A stretch of DNA of 62,026 nucleotides from Lachnospiraceae bacterium (GTDB lineage: Bacteria > Bacillota > Clostridia > Lachnospirales > Lachnospiraceae): contig JAEEQL010000002.1 in the NCBI GenBank assembly GCA_016285265.1, positions 1 to 62,026 of the forward strand, in the 5' to 3' direction. Position numbers and translations under genes: made by a program. Of this stretch, positions 1 through 9,081 are shown one piece after another (the stretch's first letter is position 1; every line of letters begins with the position of its first letter). Below the pieces are notes generated by a model. It saw only the letters and a list, made by a program, of their open reading frames with translations. It was not told the origin of the DNA and did not search any database.

Positions 1-1
1 C

Positions 2-664
2 GTTCTGCCGAATGGTGAAAAGGGAACGATGTGCGAGGGTGCGTCGATGGATGCGCAGATCCTGTATGAACTTTTCGGCGGACTCATTGAGACGGGAATG
101 CTGAGCGATGATGAGAAGAACCGCTACGCGGCTATTCTGGAGAAGCTTCCGAAGCCCGTGATCTCAAGTTTAGGAACGATTCAGGAATGGGCGAAGCCCT
201 ATGAGGAAGTCGAGATAGGACACAGACATATATCGCATCTGTTTGCACTTTATCCCGGCAAGCAGTTCTTTGACAGTGATGAAAAAGAAGAACTACTCAA
301 GGCGGCACGTGCAACGATCGAAAGAAGACTTTCGGGCGGCGGCGGACACACGGGATGGTCGAGAGCATGGATCATCAATATGTGGGCAAGACTCGGAGAC
401 GGTGACAAATGCTACGAGAACATAGTTGCGCTGCTCCGTAAATCGATGCTCCCGAATCTCTTCGACAATCACCCGCCCTTCCAGATAGACGGAAACTTTG
501 GACTTGTCTCAGGCATCGCAGAGATGCTGCTCCAGAGCCACGAAGGCGAGGATAAACTCCTGCCCGCACTTCCCGCGGCATGGCCAAACGGCAAGGTCAC
601 CGGCCTGTGCTCCCGCTCCGGTAAGGTATACGACATTGAATGGAAGGACGGAAAGATAATATAG
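2..664 (+). CDS. Glycoside hydrolase family 95-like (alpha-L-fucosidase type), C-terminal fragment cut by window edge
   Basis: Frame is open from base 2; motifs [32 protein letters not shown] and [12 protein letters not shown] are typical of GH95 C-terminal catalytic regions. Confidence 0.85.
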   Translation, partial: VLPNGEKGTMCEGASMDAQILYELFGGLIETGMLSDDEKNRYAAILEKLPKPVISSLGTIQEWAKPYEEVEIGHRHISHLFALYPGKQFFDSDEKEELLKAARATIERRLSGGGGHTGWSRAWIINMWARLGDGDKCYENIVALLRKSMLPNLFDNHPPFQIDGNFGLVSGIAEMLLQSHEGEDKLLPALPAAWPNGKVTGLCSRSGKVYDIEWKDGKII

Positions 665-676
665 CCGCCGAAGGCA

Positions 677-991
677 CTATTCTTTCCATAGTTTTATGGT
701 TTCCAGCAGTTTTTCTTTTTCTTTTTTGCTGAGTTTATGTATTTCCGCAAACAACGCATTGTCCAATGCGTTGTTTTTGTATTCAGGTTCCAGATTGCCT
801 ACGAGTGAATCGAGAGTTACACCCATCATTTTGGCATAAAATATTAGAATTCGCAGAGACATGGCGGTGCGTCCGTTCTCAACATTACTGATGTATCCCG
901 GAGTGACTTCCAGTTCTTCTGCAACCTGGCCTTGAGTGAGTCCGAGGTTTATTCTGTATGATTTTATCTTCTCTCCATAGTTATCATCCAT
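677..991 (-). CDS. XRE-family helix-turn-helix regulator
   Basis: N-terminal HTH: IKSYRINLGLTQGQVAEELEVTPGYISNVENGRTAMSLRIL. Confidence 0.9.
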   Translation of the reverse strand: MDDNYGEKIKSYRINLGLTQGQVAEELEVTPGYISNVENGRTAMSLRILIFYAKMMGVTLDSLVGNLEPEYKNNALDNALFAEIHKLSKKEKEKLLETIKLWKE

Positions 992-1026
992 ATTAATTTC
1001 CTCCGTAAATGCTTATTGTATATAAA

Positions 1027-1037
1027 CTATACTATAG
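1027..1037. promoter_or_regulatory. Palindrome CTATA-C-TATAG upstream of the XRE gene, candidate operator
   Basis: Perfect 5+1+5 dyad in the 153-bp divergent region between the XRE gene and brnT. Confidence 0.35.
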
Positions 1038-1115
1038 ATATTGACAGCAAACCGATTTAAACATAGTATAAAAAACATACAATAAATATACAAGTGAGTT
1101 TTTGATGAATACAGA

Positions 1116-1134
1116 GTAATTATATTGTAATTAC
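1116..1134. promoter_or_regulatory. Inverted repeat GTAATTA-N5-TAATTAC 10 bp upstream of brnT, candidate autoregulatory operator
   Basis: 7-bp perfect arms flanking TATTG. Confidence 0.4.
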
Positions 1135-1144
1135 GGGGGCGTAT

Positions 1145-1435
1145 ATGATAGTATTTGAATGGGATGACAACAAAAACAGGATTAATATTGTTAAGCATGG
1201 AGTTTCTTTTGAAGAGTCGCAAACGGTGTTCTTTGATGATAATGCGCTTTTGGAATTCGATGAGGAGCATTCGACTGTTGAAGAACGGTTCAGGATTCTT
1301 GGAACGAGTTTCAGGGGCAATGTTCTTATAGTTGTTCATTGTGTTCGTGAAAATGATGTTATTCGGATCATTTCTTCGAGAAAAGCAACAAATAAAGAAA
1401 CCAAAGCTTACAAGAGGAGACTAAAAAATGAGTGA
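1145..1435 (+). CDS. brnT: BrnT-family ribonuclease toxin
   Basis: FEWDDNKNRINIVKHGVSFEESQTVF...RFRILGTSFRGNVLIVVHCVRENDVIRIISSRKATNKE is the BrnT pattern. Confidence 0.9.
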   Translation: MIVFEWDDNKNRINIVKHGVSFEESQTVFFDDNALLEFDEEHSTVEERFRILGTSFRGNVLIVVHCVRENDVIRIISSRKATNKETKAYKRRLKNE

Positions 1436-1652
1436 TAAATATCTTGAAAAAGAATTTGATTTTAGCAAAGCGGTTAAAAATCCGTATGCCAAAAAATTAA
1501 AACAGCAGGTTACTATCAAACTCTCCTCAGAAACTGTAGAATATTTTAAAAATACAGCAGCTGAGGTTGGAATTCCTTATCAGACTTTGATAAATATGTA
1601 TTTGGATCAATGTGTAAAAGAAGGAAAAAAACCTGAGATGAATTGGGTTTAA
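1428..1652 (+). CDS. brnA: BrnA-like antitoxin
   Basis: Overlaps brnT by 8 nt; VTIKLSSETVEYFKNTAAEVGIPYQTLINMYLDQCVKEGKKPEMNW. Confidence 0.82.
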   Translation: MSDKYLEKEFDFSKAVKNPYAKKLKQQVTIKLSSETVEYFKNTAAEVGIPYQTLINMYLDQCVKEGKKPEMNWV

Positions 1653-1662
1653 AGATTATATT

Positions 1663-2592
1663 ATGAAAAAGAAATCGATCAAGAAACGAATACTTATTGC
1701 ACTGATAATTTTGCTGGCAGTCTTTTTCATTGTGCTTATGCCGGTGGTCTCCTTGCTGACATACGGCACGGTATTTGGGATCAGATATCAGACTCCCGAA
1801 GAGAGAATGCTTTATCCCGAGGATTTTCCCGGACTTATCATGGACAGTGAAAGCTTTACTTCGAATGAGGGACAGACACTTGCCGGATACTTCTATCACC
1901 GCGATGGCATCGATCCGAAGGGTGTTGTGATCATGGCTCACGGCATCGGAGGAGGCGGACACAATCCGTACATGGTCTCTGCGAATTATTTTACGGAGCA
2001 CGGCTATTACGTATTCGCGTATGATGCGACGGGTAATGATAACAGCGAGGGGGATTCGGTTAGAGGATTACCTCAGGGAGTTATAGATCTGGACTACGCT
2101 ATCTCCTATGTTGAAGGAAGTGAAAAGTTTGCAGGCCTTCCCGTTTTCCTTTTCGGACACAGCTGGGGAGGATACTCCGTAACGTCCGTACTGAATGAGC
2201 ATCCGGAAGTTGCCGCTGTATGCTCGGTATCGGGTTTTAATAAATCCCTCGATCTCATACAGGCACAGGGAGAGGAAATGATCGGACCTGCGATCAACCT
2301 GATGCTGCCATATCTGAACCTGTACGAGAGGATCAAATTCGGTAAATACGCAACCCAGACCGGAATGGACGGATTCAATAATTCCGACGCTGCCGTGATG
2401 GTTGTTCACAGCGCGGACGACACGACCGTACCGATCATATACGGATACGATATCTATTATGCGACGTATTCTGACGATCCCGATTTCAACTTCGTAAGAT
2501 ATGAAGATCAGGGACACAACCATATCCTGTCCATGGATTCAAATCCGGAACTTATGGATCTGATAGTAGAGTTCTACGATAAGCACGTTTAA
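1663..2592 (+). CDS. Alpha/beta hydrolase, N-terminal membrane anchor
   Basis: N-terminal TM; GHSWGGYS nucleophile elbow; Asp/His near the C-terminus. Confidence 0.85.
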   Translation: MKKKSIKKRILIALIILLAVFFIVLMPVVSLLTYGTVFGIRYQTPEERMLYPEDFPGLIMDSESFTSNEGQTLAGYFYHRDGIDPKGVVIMAHGIGGGGHNPYMVSANYFTEHGYYVFAYDATGNDNSEGDSVRGLPQGVIDLDYAISYVEGSEKFAGLPVFLFGHSWGGYSVTSVLNEHPEVAAVCSVSGFNKSLDLIQAQGEEMIGPAINLMLPYLNLYERIKFGKYATQTGMDGFNNSDAAVMVVHSADDTTVPIIYGYDIYYATYSDDPDFNFVRYEDQGHNHILSMDSNPELMDLIVEFYDKHV

Positions 2593-2629
2593 ACAGCACA
2601 GGGGGGACAACTGATAAGGAGGTATCTTA

Positions 2630-2809
2630 ATGAAAGAAAAGAAGATTGCAACAGTGTTATATGCTCTGTGTCTTATTGGGTTGATCCTTTTGGGAGCGTA
2701 TATTAAAAATCTTCCCGGTTTTGTTGCGATAGTCTGTGTTGTTCTTTTATTTGTATTATTGGCATTAGGAGTGGGATACACTGTGAAAGCAAAAAATAAG
2801 TTGCGATAA
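2630..2809 (+). CDS. Small hydrophobic protein (59 aa), two predicted TM helices
   Basis: SD aaggagg before ATG; translates MKEKKIATVLYALCLIGLILLGAYIKNLPGFVAIVCVVLLFVLLALGVGYTVKAKNKLR; missing from the supplied ORF track because it is short. Confidence 0.6.
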   Translation: MKEKKIATVLYALCLIGLILLGAYIKNLPGFVAIVCVVLLFVLLALGVGYTVKAKNKLR

Positions 2810-2889
2810 ATTGAAAAACTTAGAACAAACTTAGAACTGAGATAAAAAATGAGGGTTTTGATTTCTTCGAAACCCTCATGGTTACTGAA

Positions 2890-2963
<74 letters not shown>

Positions 2964-3001
2964 TAATTAACAAATAAATATTTTAATGAATCTGCTTATT
3001 G

Positions 3002-3013
3002 CAGGTCGACCTG
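3002..3013. promoter_or_regulatory. 12-bp perfect palindrome CAGGTCGACCTG upstream of the GH3 gene
   Basis: Perfect dyad, nested inside TTGCAG-N13-CTGCAA (2999-3023). Confidence 0.35.
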
Positions 3014-3107
3014 ATTTCTGCAAAAATAAGGTATACGTTGCTCTCAGGCGACTTATGAATAATACACTTTTTGAAAAATCGTGTCAATCACACACAGGAG
3101 AATGCTT

Positions 3108-5240
3108 ATGGCAGCAAAGAAAGCAAAACACATGACCGTTAATGAGATAAAGAAGATCGTAGCAGGTCTTTCACTTCAGCAGAAGGCATACCTTACGACC
3201 GGCGTCGGAAGCTGGGAGACCGCGGAATTTCCCAAGAAGGGGGTTCCTAAGGAGTGGATGTGCGATGGCCCTCACGGACTCAGAAAGCAGATCAATGACG
3301 TGCATGCCGATATCAACGATTCCATCGATGCCGTAAGCTTCCCCGCGGAGTGTGCGGTAGCTGCAAGCTGGGACAGGGAGCTTATTTATGAAGCTGCAAA
3401 GGCTATAGGAAACGAAGCCCAGGCCAATGACGTCCAGATGGTCCTCGGACCCGGCGTCAACATGAAGAGAAGCCCCCTTTGCGGACGTAATTTCGAGTAC
3501 ATGTCGGAGGATCCTTATCTTGCCGGCGAACTCGGTGCGGCCTATGTAAACGGTCTTCAGAGCACCGGTGTATCCGCATGTGTTAAGCATTTCTTCGCTA
3601 ATTCTCAGGAGACCGACCGCTTCACCTCTTCGAGTGAAATGGACGAGACCACGGAGCGCCAGATCTATCTTCCCGCGTTTGAGACCGTCGTTAAGAAGGC
3701 TCATCCCGGTTCGGTCATGGCCGCATACAACAAGGTAAACGGAACCTACATGACTGAGAACAAGAAGTACCTCACCGACATCCTCAGAAAAGAGTGGGGC
3801 TTCAAAGGAATGGTCGTAAGTGACTGGGGTGCAACCCATAACAGGGCAGGTGCCATCGAAGCCGGATGTGACCTCACGATGTGGCAGCAGCACGAGACCG
3901 ATAAGGACATCATCAAGGCCGTAAAGAGCGGAAAGCTTGCAGAGTCCAGACTGGATGAAGCTTGCGTCAATATCCTCAGGCATGTGTTCGGAACCGTTGA
4001 AGAGCACAGGGATGTTAAGATCGACCTTAACGAGAACCACGAGATCGCCAGAAAACTCTTCGAAAGCTCCATCGTCCTTCTCAAGAATGACGGAAACATC
4101 CTTCCTCTCAGCAAAAAGAAGAAGGTTCTCATTCTCGGAGACTTTGCGAAGAACCCCAGATACCAGGGCGGCGGAAGTTCACACGTTTCAACCTGCAGGG
4201 CAACCAACGTGGTCGATGCGACCAAGGATATGCCCAATGTATCATATAAGCAGGGCTACGGTCCCGGACCCAAGGCTCCCACTCTTACCGATCCCAAGTT
4301 CTGGACCACCCGCATCACGCCTTCGGACTATAAGCCCGATAAGAAGCTGATCGCAGATGCGGTAAAGGCAGCAAAGCAGGCTGATGTTGTTGTTATCTTC
4401 GCCGGACTTCCCGAGGCTCTCGAATCTGAAGGCGCGGACCGCGTAGATATGAGAATGCCGGATTCCCACAACGCTCTCATCGAAGAGGTTGCGAAGGTCA
4501 ACAAGAATGTTGTGGTCGTACTTCAGAACGGTGCACCCGTGGAGATGCCCTGGATCGATGATGTTAAGGGTATACTCGAGACCTATCTCGGCGGTGAGGC
4601 AAGCGGCGAAGCCGTAAGGGACGTCCTTTTCGGAGATGTTAACCCTTCCGGACGCCTTCCCGAGACCTTCCCGTTCATCCTCGAGGACAATCCTTCATAT
4701 CTGTTCTACTTCGGATGTGATGATGTGGTAAAATACAGCGAAGGTGAGTTCATCGGCTACAGATATTACACCACCAAGATGATGCCCGTGCTCTTCCCGT
4801 TCGGATACGGACTTTCCTATACGAAGTTTGATTATTCGAATCTTAAGATCGATGCAAAGGGATTCATCGGCGATGAGAAGACCGGCGGCATCAGTGTATC
4901 CGTCAAGGTCACCAATACCGGTAAGAAGGCGGGCAGGGAAGTTGTCCAGCTCTACATCGGCGTTAACAAGTGTGCTCTTCAGAGACCCGTCAGGGAACTT
5001 AAGGGCTTTGCCAAGACGAAGCTCCTTGCACCCGGAGAAAGCGAGACAGTTACTTTTGAGCTTACCTCCAGGGATTTTGCTCACTGGAACGAAGAGGCTC
5101 ACGCATACGTCCACTACACCGGAGAGTATGAGATCCAGATCGCAAGGAATGCCGAAGAGATCGAGCTTGCCGCACCCGTGGACATCGAGGGAGCATATCC
5201 CCGCAAGACCGTTAATAACAACAATCCCGAAATAAATTGA
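3108..5240 (+). CDS. Glycoside hydrolase family 3 (beta-glucosidase-like), no signal peptide
   Basis: SD aggag 7 nt before ATG 3108; MVVSDWGATHNR nucleophile motif; GH3 C domain and fibronectin III-like tail. Confidence 0.93.
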   Translation: MAAKKAKHMTVNEIKKIVAGLSLQQKAYLTTGVGSWETAEFPKKGVPKEWMCDGPHGLRKQINDVHADINDSIDAVSFPAECAVAASWDRELIYEAAKAIGNEAQANDVQMVLGPGVNMKRSPLCGRNFEYMSEDPYLAGELGAAYVNGLQSTGVSACVKHFFANSQETDRFTSSSEMDETTERQIYLPAFETVVKKAHPGSVMAAYNKVNGTYMTENKKYLTDILRKEWGFKGMVVSDWGATHNRAGAIEAGCDLTMWQQHETDKDIIKAVKSGKLAESRLDEACVNILRHVFGTVEEHRDVKIDLNENHEIARKLFESSIVLLKNDGNILPLSKKKKVLILGDFAKNPRYQGGGSSHVSTCRATNVVDATKDMPNVSYKQGYGPGPKAPTLTDPKFWTTRITPSDYKPDKKLIADAVKAAKQADVVVIFAGLPEALESEGADRVDMRMPDSHNALIEEVAKVNKNVVVVLQNGAPVEMPWIDDVKGILETYLGGEASGEAVRDVLFGDVNPSGRLPETFPFILEDNPSYLFYFGCDDVVKYSEGEFIGYRYYTTKMMPVLFPFGYGLSYTKFDYSNLKIDAKGFIGDEKTGGISVSVKVTNTGKKAGREVVQLYIGVNKCALQRPVRELKGFAKTKLLAPGESETVTFELTSRDFAHWNEEAHAYVHYTGEYEIQIARNAEEIELAAPVDIEGAYPRKTVNNNNPEIN

Positions 5241-5249
5241 TAGTTAAGA

Positions 5250-5274
5250 CACCGGGGATGCCAACACCCCGGTG
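5250..5274 (+). other. GC-rich hairpin CACCGGGG-N9-CCCCGGTG in the GH3/GGDEF intergenic region
   Basis: 8-bp perfect stem with no following T-run. Confidence 0.5.
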
Positions 5275-5286
5275 CAAAACCGTGAT

Positions 5287-7176
5287 ATGAAGAAAAGAAA
5301 GAGACTGGCGTTCTTCGGAAGCAGCCTTTCAAGCAGATACAAGAGAATACTGTGCAGGTCGTTTGCCATTGCGGCGGAAGAACTGGATGTGGATCTGGTC
5401 ATTTTCAATGCGTACGGAAAGCTCCGCAATGTCAATTTCGTGTCTGCGGACAATGAATCCGGTCTCATCGACTATGTTGATCTCGACCAGTTCGACGGTA
5501 TTGCTTTTGACGGTGAAGGCTATACCGTAAACGGTATGTCGGACAAGGTGGAGCGCAAGCTCCGCGGCGCTAAATGTCCCGTTGTATCCGTCAGCAGCCA
5601 TATCGACGGATTCCACAATATCGAGTTTGACGATGAAGGCGGTCTCAGGCAGATGGTCGAACATTTCCTCGATCATCACCACTTTACCAAGATAGGCTTT
5701 ATGTCCGGATATCTGACCCATCCCGATGCCGTAAAGAGATTGAATGAATTCCGTTCGGTCATGAAAGAGCGCGGCCTTCCCGAGGACGGAGCCGGCATGT
5801 TTGAGGGTGACTTCTGGTATGAAAAGGGACCGGAGGCAGCCAGATATTTCCTTTCACTTCCCGAACGTCCCGAAGCCATTGTCTGTGCGAATGACTTTAT
5901 GGCCATGTCACTGATCAATTCCCTTAGACTGGCCGGAATAAAGGTTCCTCAGGATATTGCGGTTTCCGGATACGACGGAACGCCCGAGGGCAAGGATTAT
6001 CTGCCCCATCTGACCACGGTCACCAGGGAGCAGCTTGATGTTGCGCGCAAAGCATTGAATCTTCTCGTTACGCTTTCGGACAACCCGGATGTTAAGGATT
6101 TCGATCTGAAGGTTACTCCGAAGCCCATCTTTTCCCAGTCCTGCGGATGCGATACATTCGAATACGAGCATGTTCTCGATATAGTGGACCGCGTTCATGA
6201 CGAGATGAGGAACATGAACGAGAGCCTTTATGAGTCGGAGTCCGCCATGGTCAAGCTCAACAAGGCTGACAGCGTGCGTACGATGGAGACCATATTTGAG
6301 GAGGATGCCGTCAATTTCGGTGAGTATTCTTCATTTTTCCTGATGGCGCATACGGACTCGGAGGGAAGGACTTCCTTTGACAGTGAGTTCACCATGCCCT
6401 CCGGTGAATACAAACCCATCATGTGGATCGACAAAAAGAATGAATACACGGAAAGCTCCCACGATCTGAGCAGCTCCATGATCATTCCCGAGTCAAATGC
6501 CGACAGAAGCCATGTTTACTATGTGATGGCGGTGCATTACGGAGAGGTGATATTCGGTTATTCCGTACTTGAACTTACCGGCAGGGATATTTTCAACGAA
6601 TTCTACAATGTTTGGATGCATACGATAGGTCTTTCGCTAGATACGCTTAAAAAGAGGGACCATATCGAAAAGCTCATAACCAGGCTCGAGGGCCTCAGCG
6701 TAACGGACGAGCTTACCGGGCTTTACAACAGACGCGGATTTGATGACAAGGCCCGTTCGGCGCTTGCGGGATACACGGAAGCCAAGACGGTCTGCTCCAT
6801 GGTCATCGACATGGACGGTCTGAAGTCGATCAATGATAAGTTCGGTCACTATGAGGGCGACCGTGCGATCAGGGCGCTTGCGGACTGCATTAAAAAGTGC
6901 AGCGATTTCGGTGAGATCGCTGGAAGAGCGGGCGGAGACGAGTTCTATGTATTTGCGCCGGACTATTCCGAGGCGCGCCTTAACCGTTTTGTTGAGCGCA
7001 TGAAGGATTTTGTTGACGGGTACAACAAGGCCAACAGGCTGAATTACAAGCTCGATTTCAGCATCGGAACCTACCTTACCGAGGCGGATTCCTACGGCAG
7101 GATCGAGGATTATTTCAAGATCAGCGATGCCAGGATGTACGAGCAGAAAACGTCCAAACCGGGGCGAAGAAAGTAG
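5287..7176 (+). CDS. LacI/RbsB-type ligand-binding domain fused to a GGDEF diguanylate cyclase (no HTH)
   Basis: VSVSSHIDGFHNIEFDDEGG...IVCANDFMAMSLINSLRLAGIKVPQDIAVSGYDG (LacI sensor); LTDELTGLYNRRGF...GRAGGDEF (GGDEF). Confidence 0.9.
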   Translation: MKKRKRLAFFGSSLSSRYKRILCRSFAIAAEELDVDLVIFNAYGKLRNVNFVSADNESGLIDYVDLDQFDGIAFDGEGYTVNGMSDKVERKLRGAKCPVVSVSSHIDGFHNIEFDDEGGLRQMVEHFLDHHHFTKIGFMSGYLTHPDAVKRLNEFRSVMKERGLPEDGAGMFEGDFWYEKGPEAARYFLSLPERPEAIVCANDFMAMSLINSLRLAGIKVPQDIAVSGYDGTPEGKDYLPHLTTVTREQLDVARKALNLLVTLSDNPDVKDFDLKVTPKPIFSQSCGCDTFEYEHVLDIVDRVHDEMRNMNESLYESESAMVKLNKADSVRTMETIFEEDAVNFGEYSSFFLMAHTDSEGRTSFDSEFTMPSGEYKPIMWIDKKNEYTESSHDLSSSMIIPESNADRSHVYYVMAVHYGEVIFGYSVLELTGRDIFNEFYNVWMHTIGLSLDTLKKRDHIEKLITRLEGLSVTDELTGLYNRRGFDDKARSALAGYTEAKTVCSMVIDMDGLKSINDKFGHYEGDRAIRALADCIKKCSDFGEIAGRAGGDEFYVFAPDYSEARLNRFVERMKDFVDGYNKANRLNYKLDFSIGTYLTEADSYGRIEDYFKISDARMYEQKTSKPGRRK

Positions 7177-7213
7177 ACTTTCATTAAAAAATTGAAAAAA
7201 ATAAAATTTTTTG

Positions 7214-7242
7214 TTGATTTTCTTTTTGATAGGTGCTAATAT
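7214..7242 (+). promoter_or_regulatory. Promoter for tRNA-Lys: TTGATT-N17-TAATAT
   Basis: -35 at 7214-7219, 17-bp spacer, -10 at 7237-7242. Confidence 0.65.
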
Positions 7243-7261
7243 CCCATTGTTGCACTAAAAA

Positions 7262-7334
7262 GGACCGCTAGCTCAGTTGGTAGAGCACCTGACTCTTAAT
7301 CAGGGTGTCCAGGGTTCGAGCCCCTGGCGGTCCA
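7262..7334 (+). tRNA. tRNA-Lys (CTT)
   Basis: GGACCGC...GCGGTCC acceptor; anticodon loop CTCTTAA. Confidence 0.95.
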
Positions 7335-7409
7335 CGCGAGGTCGCAGGCTTGCTTTGAAGCGGGTTTGTGGCCTTTTCCTTATTCATAAAAATATTTTGA
7401 GAGGTATAT

Positions 7410-8192
7410 ATGCTCCGGATATTCGACACACATGCGCATTATGATGACGAAGCCTTCGATGCGGACCGGGATGAGGTACTGCAGGGCCTTGCCGCGCAGG
7501 GAATTGCGAGGGTCACGGATATCGGGGCGGGAATAGAGTCTTCGAAGGCCGCTCTTGAGCTTTCGAAGCGCTACGAGTGGATGTACTGCGCACTCGGCGT
7601 GATACCCGGAAAATGCTCGGAGATCACGGATGAAACCTGGAAATGGCTCTGCGAATCCGCCGAAAAGGAAGAAAAATGCGTCGCGATCGGTGAGATCGGC
7701 CTTGATTACCACTGGGACGACGATCCGAGGGATGTTCAGGCGCTCTGGTTCGGAAATCAGATAGAGCTTGCCAAAAAAATCGGAAAACCCATCGTCGTAC
7801 ACTCAAGGGATGCGGCAAAAGATACGATAGATATTATGAAGGCACATTCCGCAGGGGATGCGGGCGGAGTCATCCACTGCTACTCCTACACGGCGGAGAG
7901 TGCAAGGGAATTCCTGGATATGGGTTTCTTTTTCGGGATCGGAGGGGTCGTGACCTTCCAAAACGCGAAGAAGCTCGCAGAGGCAGTGCGTTTCATCCCT
8001 CTTTCGAACATTGTCCTGGAGACGGATTGCCCTTATCTGGCACCGGTTCCGCACAGGGGAGAGAGGAATCATTCGGGGTATCTGAACCTCGTCGCGGACC
8101 GCATTGCCGAGATCAAGGAAATGCCCGTCGAAACGGTGATTGAGGAGACTTTCCGCAACGCCTGCAGACTATACAAACCGGCGGAAATATGA
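7410..8192 (+). CDS. tatD: TatD-family metal-dependent deoxyribonuclease
   Basis: FDTHAHYDDEAFD, GEIGLDYHWD, HSRDA, HCYSY, LETDCPYLAPVPHRGERN. Confidence 0.95.
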   Translation: MLRIFDTHAHYDDEAFDADRDEVLQGLAAQGIARVTDIGAGIESSKAALELSKRYEWMYCALGVIPGKCSEITDETWKWLCESAEKEEKCVAIGEIGLDYHWDDDPRDVQALWFGNQIELAKKIGKPIVVHSRDAAKDTIDIMKAHSAGDAGGVIHCYSYTAESAREFLDMGFFFGIGGVVTFQNAKKLAEAVRFIPLSNIVLETDCPYLAPVPHRGERNHSGYLNLVADRIAEIKEMPVETVIEETFRNACRLYKPAEI

Positions 8193-8259
8193 TAGAATTT
8201 ACCCAAATAAATTAAAGTAGATTCATTCTTATGGTACCGGGGGGAAACGAGGTACTTAT

Positions 8260-8997
8260 ATGAAGATAGAGAGAGTAGATGACAAAACTATAAAGTGCTA
8301 TCTCTCCAAGGATGAACTGGCTTATTACCAGGTTGATTACAGTGATTTCATTTCCAGGACCGAGAATGCCCAGAGGCTCCTGAGAGAGATAATAGAAACA
8401 GCTAAGACCGAGGTGGGTTATCACCCTCCGAAGATCGCTTTTGAGATGCAGATAATGATGGTTCCCGAGCAGGGAATGGTTCTTACCTTCTCCGAGAAGG
8501 ACCCCGCACTCGGTGTGGATCCTTCCAAACTCGGCGGATTCATCGACACTCTCAAACAGCTCCTTGAGCATGTAAAGGAAGAATCCGGCGGAACGACCGG
8601 TGCACTCGGCGCGCTTCCCGGACTCGGACAGGGCGGCCTTTCGCTTCCCGCTCCGTCTGCCGTACCTTCGGTTCACGGCGGCGAAAAGCAGCAGAGTGCT
8701 CCCGCGATCGATGTCAACGATGCGATATTCATGTTTACATATCTGGCGGATTTTATGGATTATGCCCAGGGTCTTCCCAGGGGGATCCGCATTGACTCGA
8801 CCCTTTACAAGATGGGTCAGGAGTATTACCTGCATATCTCAAGAGGAAAGGCTTCCTACGACCGCTTCAGCAGAAGCTGCGTACAGGCTTTGGAATTTTC
8901 ACAGCTCTACAGTGCCGGCCCCGGATGTGATGAAGTCCTCAAGGAACATGGTGAGGTTATGATCGCAACGAAGGCCGTGAACAGATTCCGTAAGTAA
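8260..8997 (+). CDS. mecA: MecA-family adaptor protein
   Basis: MKIERVDDKTIKCYLSKDEL N-terminus; C-terminal half FMFTYLADFMDYAQGL...GQEYYLHISR. Confidence 0.82.
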   Translation: MKIERVDDKTIKCYLSKDELAYYQVDYSDFISRTENAQRLLREIIETAKTEVGYHPPKIAFEMQIMMVPEQGMVLTFSEKDPALGVDPSKLGGFIDTLKQLLEHVKEESGGTTGALGALPGLGQGGLSLPAPSAVPSVHGGEKQQSAPAIDVNDAIFMFTYLADFMDYAQGLPRGIRIDSTLYKMGQEYYLHISRGKASYDRFSRSCVQALEFSQLYSAGPGCDEVLKEHGEVMIATKAVNRFRK

Positions 8998-9010
8998 TGT
9001 TTGTTTTAAC

Positions 9011-9046
9011 AGGCGGCCCCTTTCTGACGGGGGCCGCCTTAAATTG
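9011..9046 (+). terminator. Hairpin AGGCGGCCC/GGGCCGCCT downstream of mecA
   Basis: 9-bp stem followed by a T-containing tail. Confidence 0.6.
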
Positions 9047-9081
9047 TTTTTAGAGGAAATCAGGGTTAAGGAGGAAAAAGG

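Noticed and set aside
1013-1339. 108-aa minus-strand ORF over brnT
   Set aside because: Antisense to brnT and its promoter region; no homology signal.
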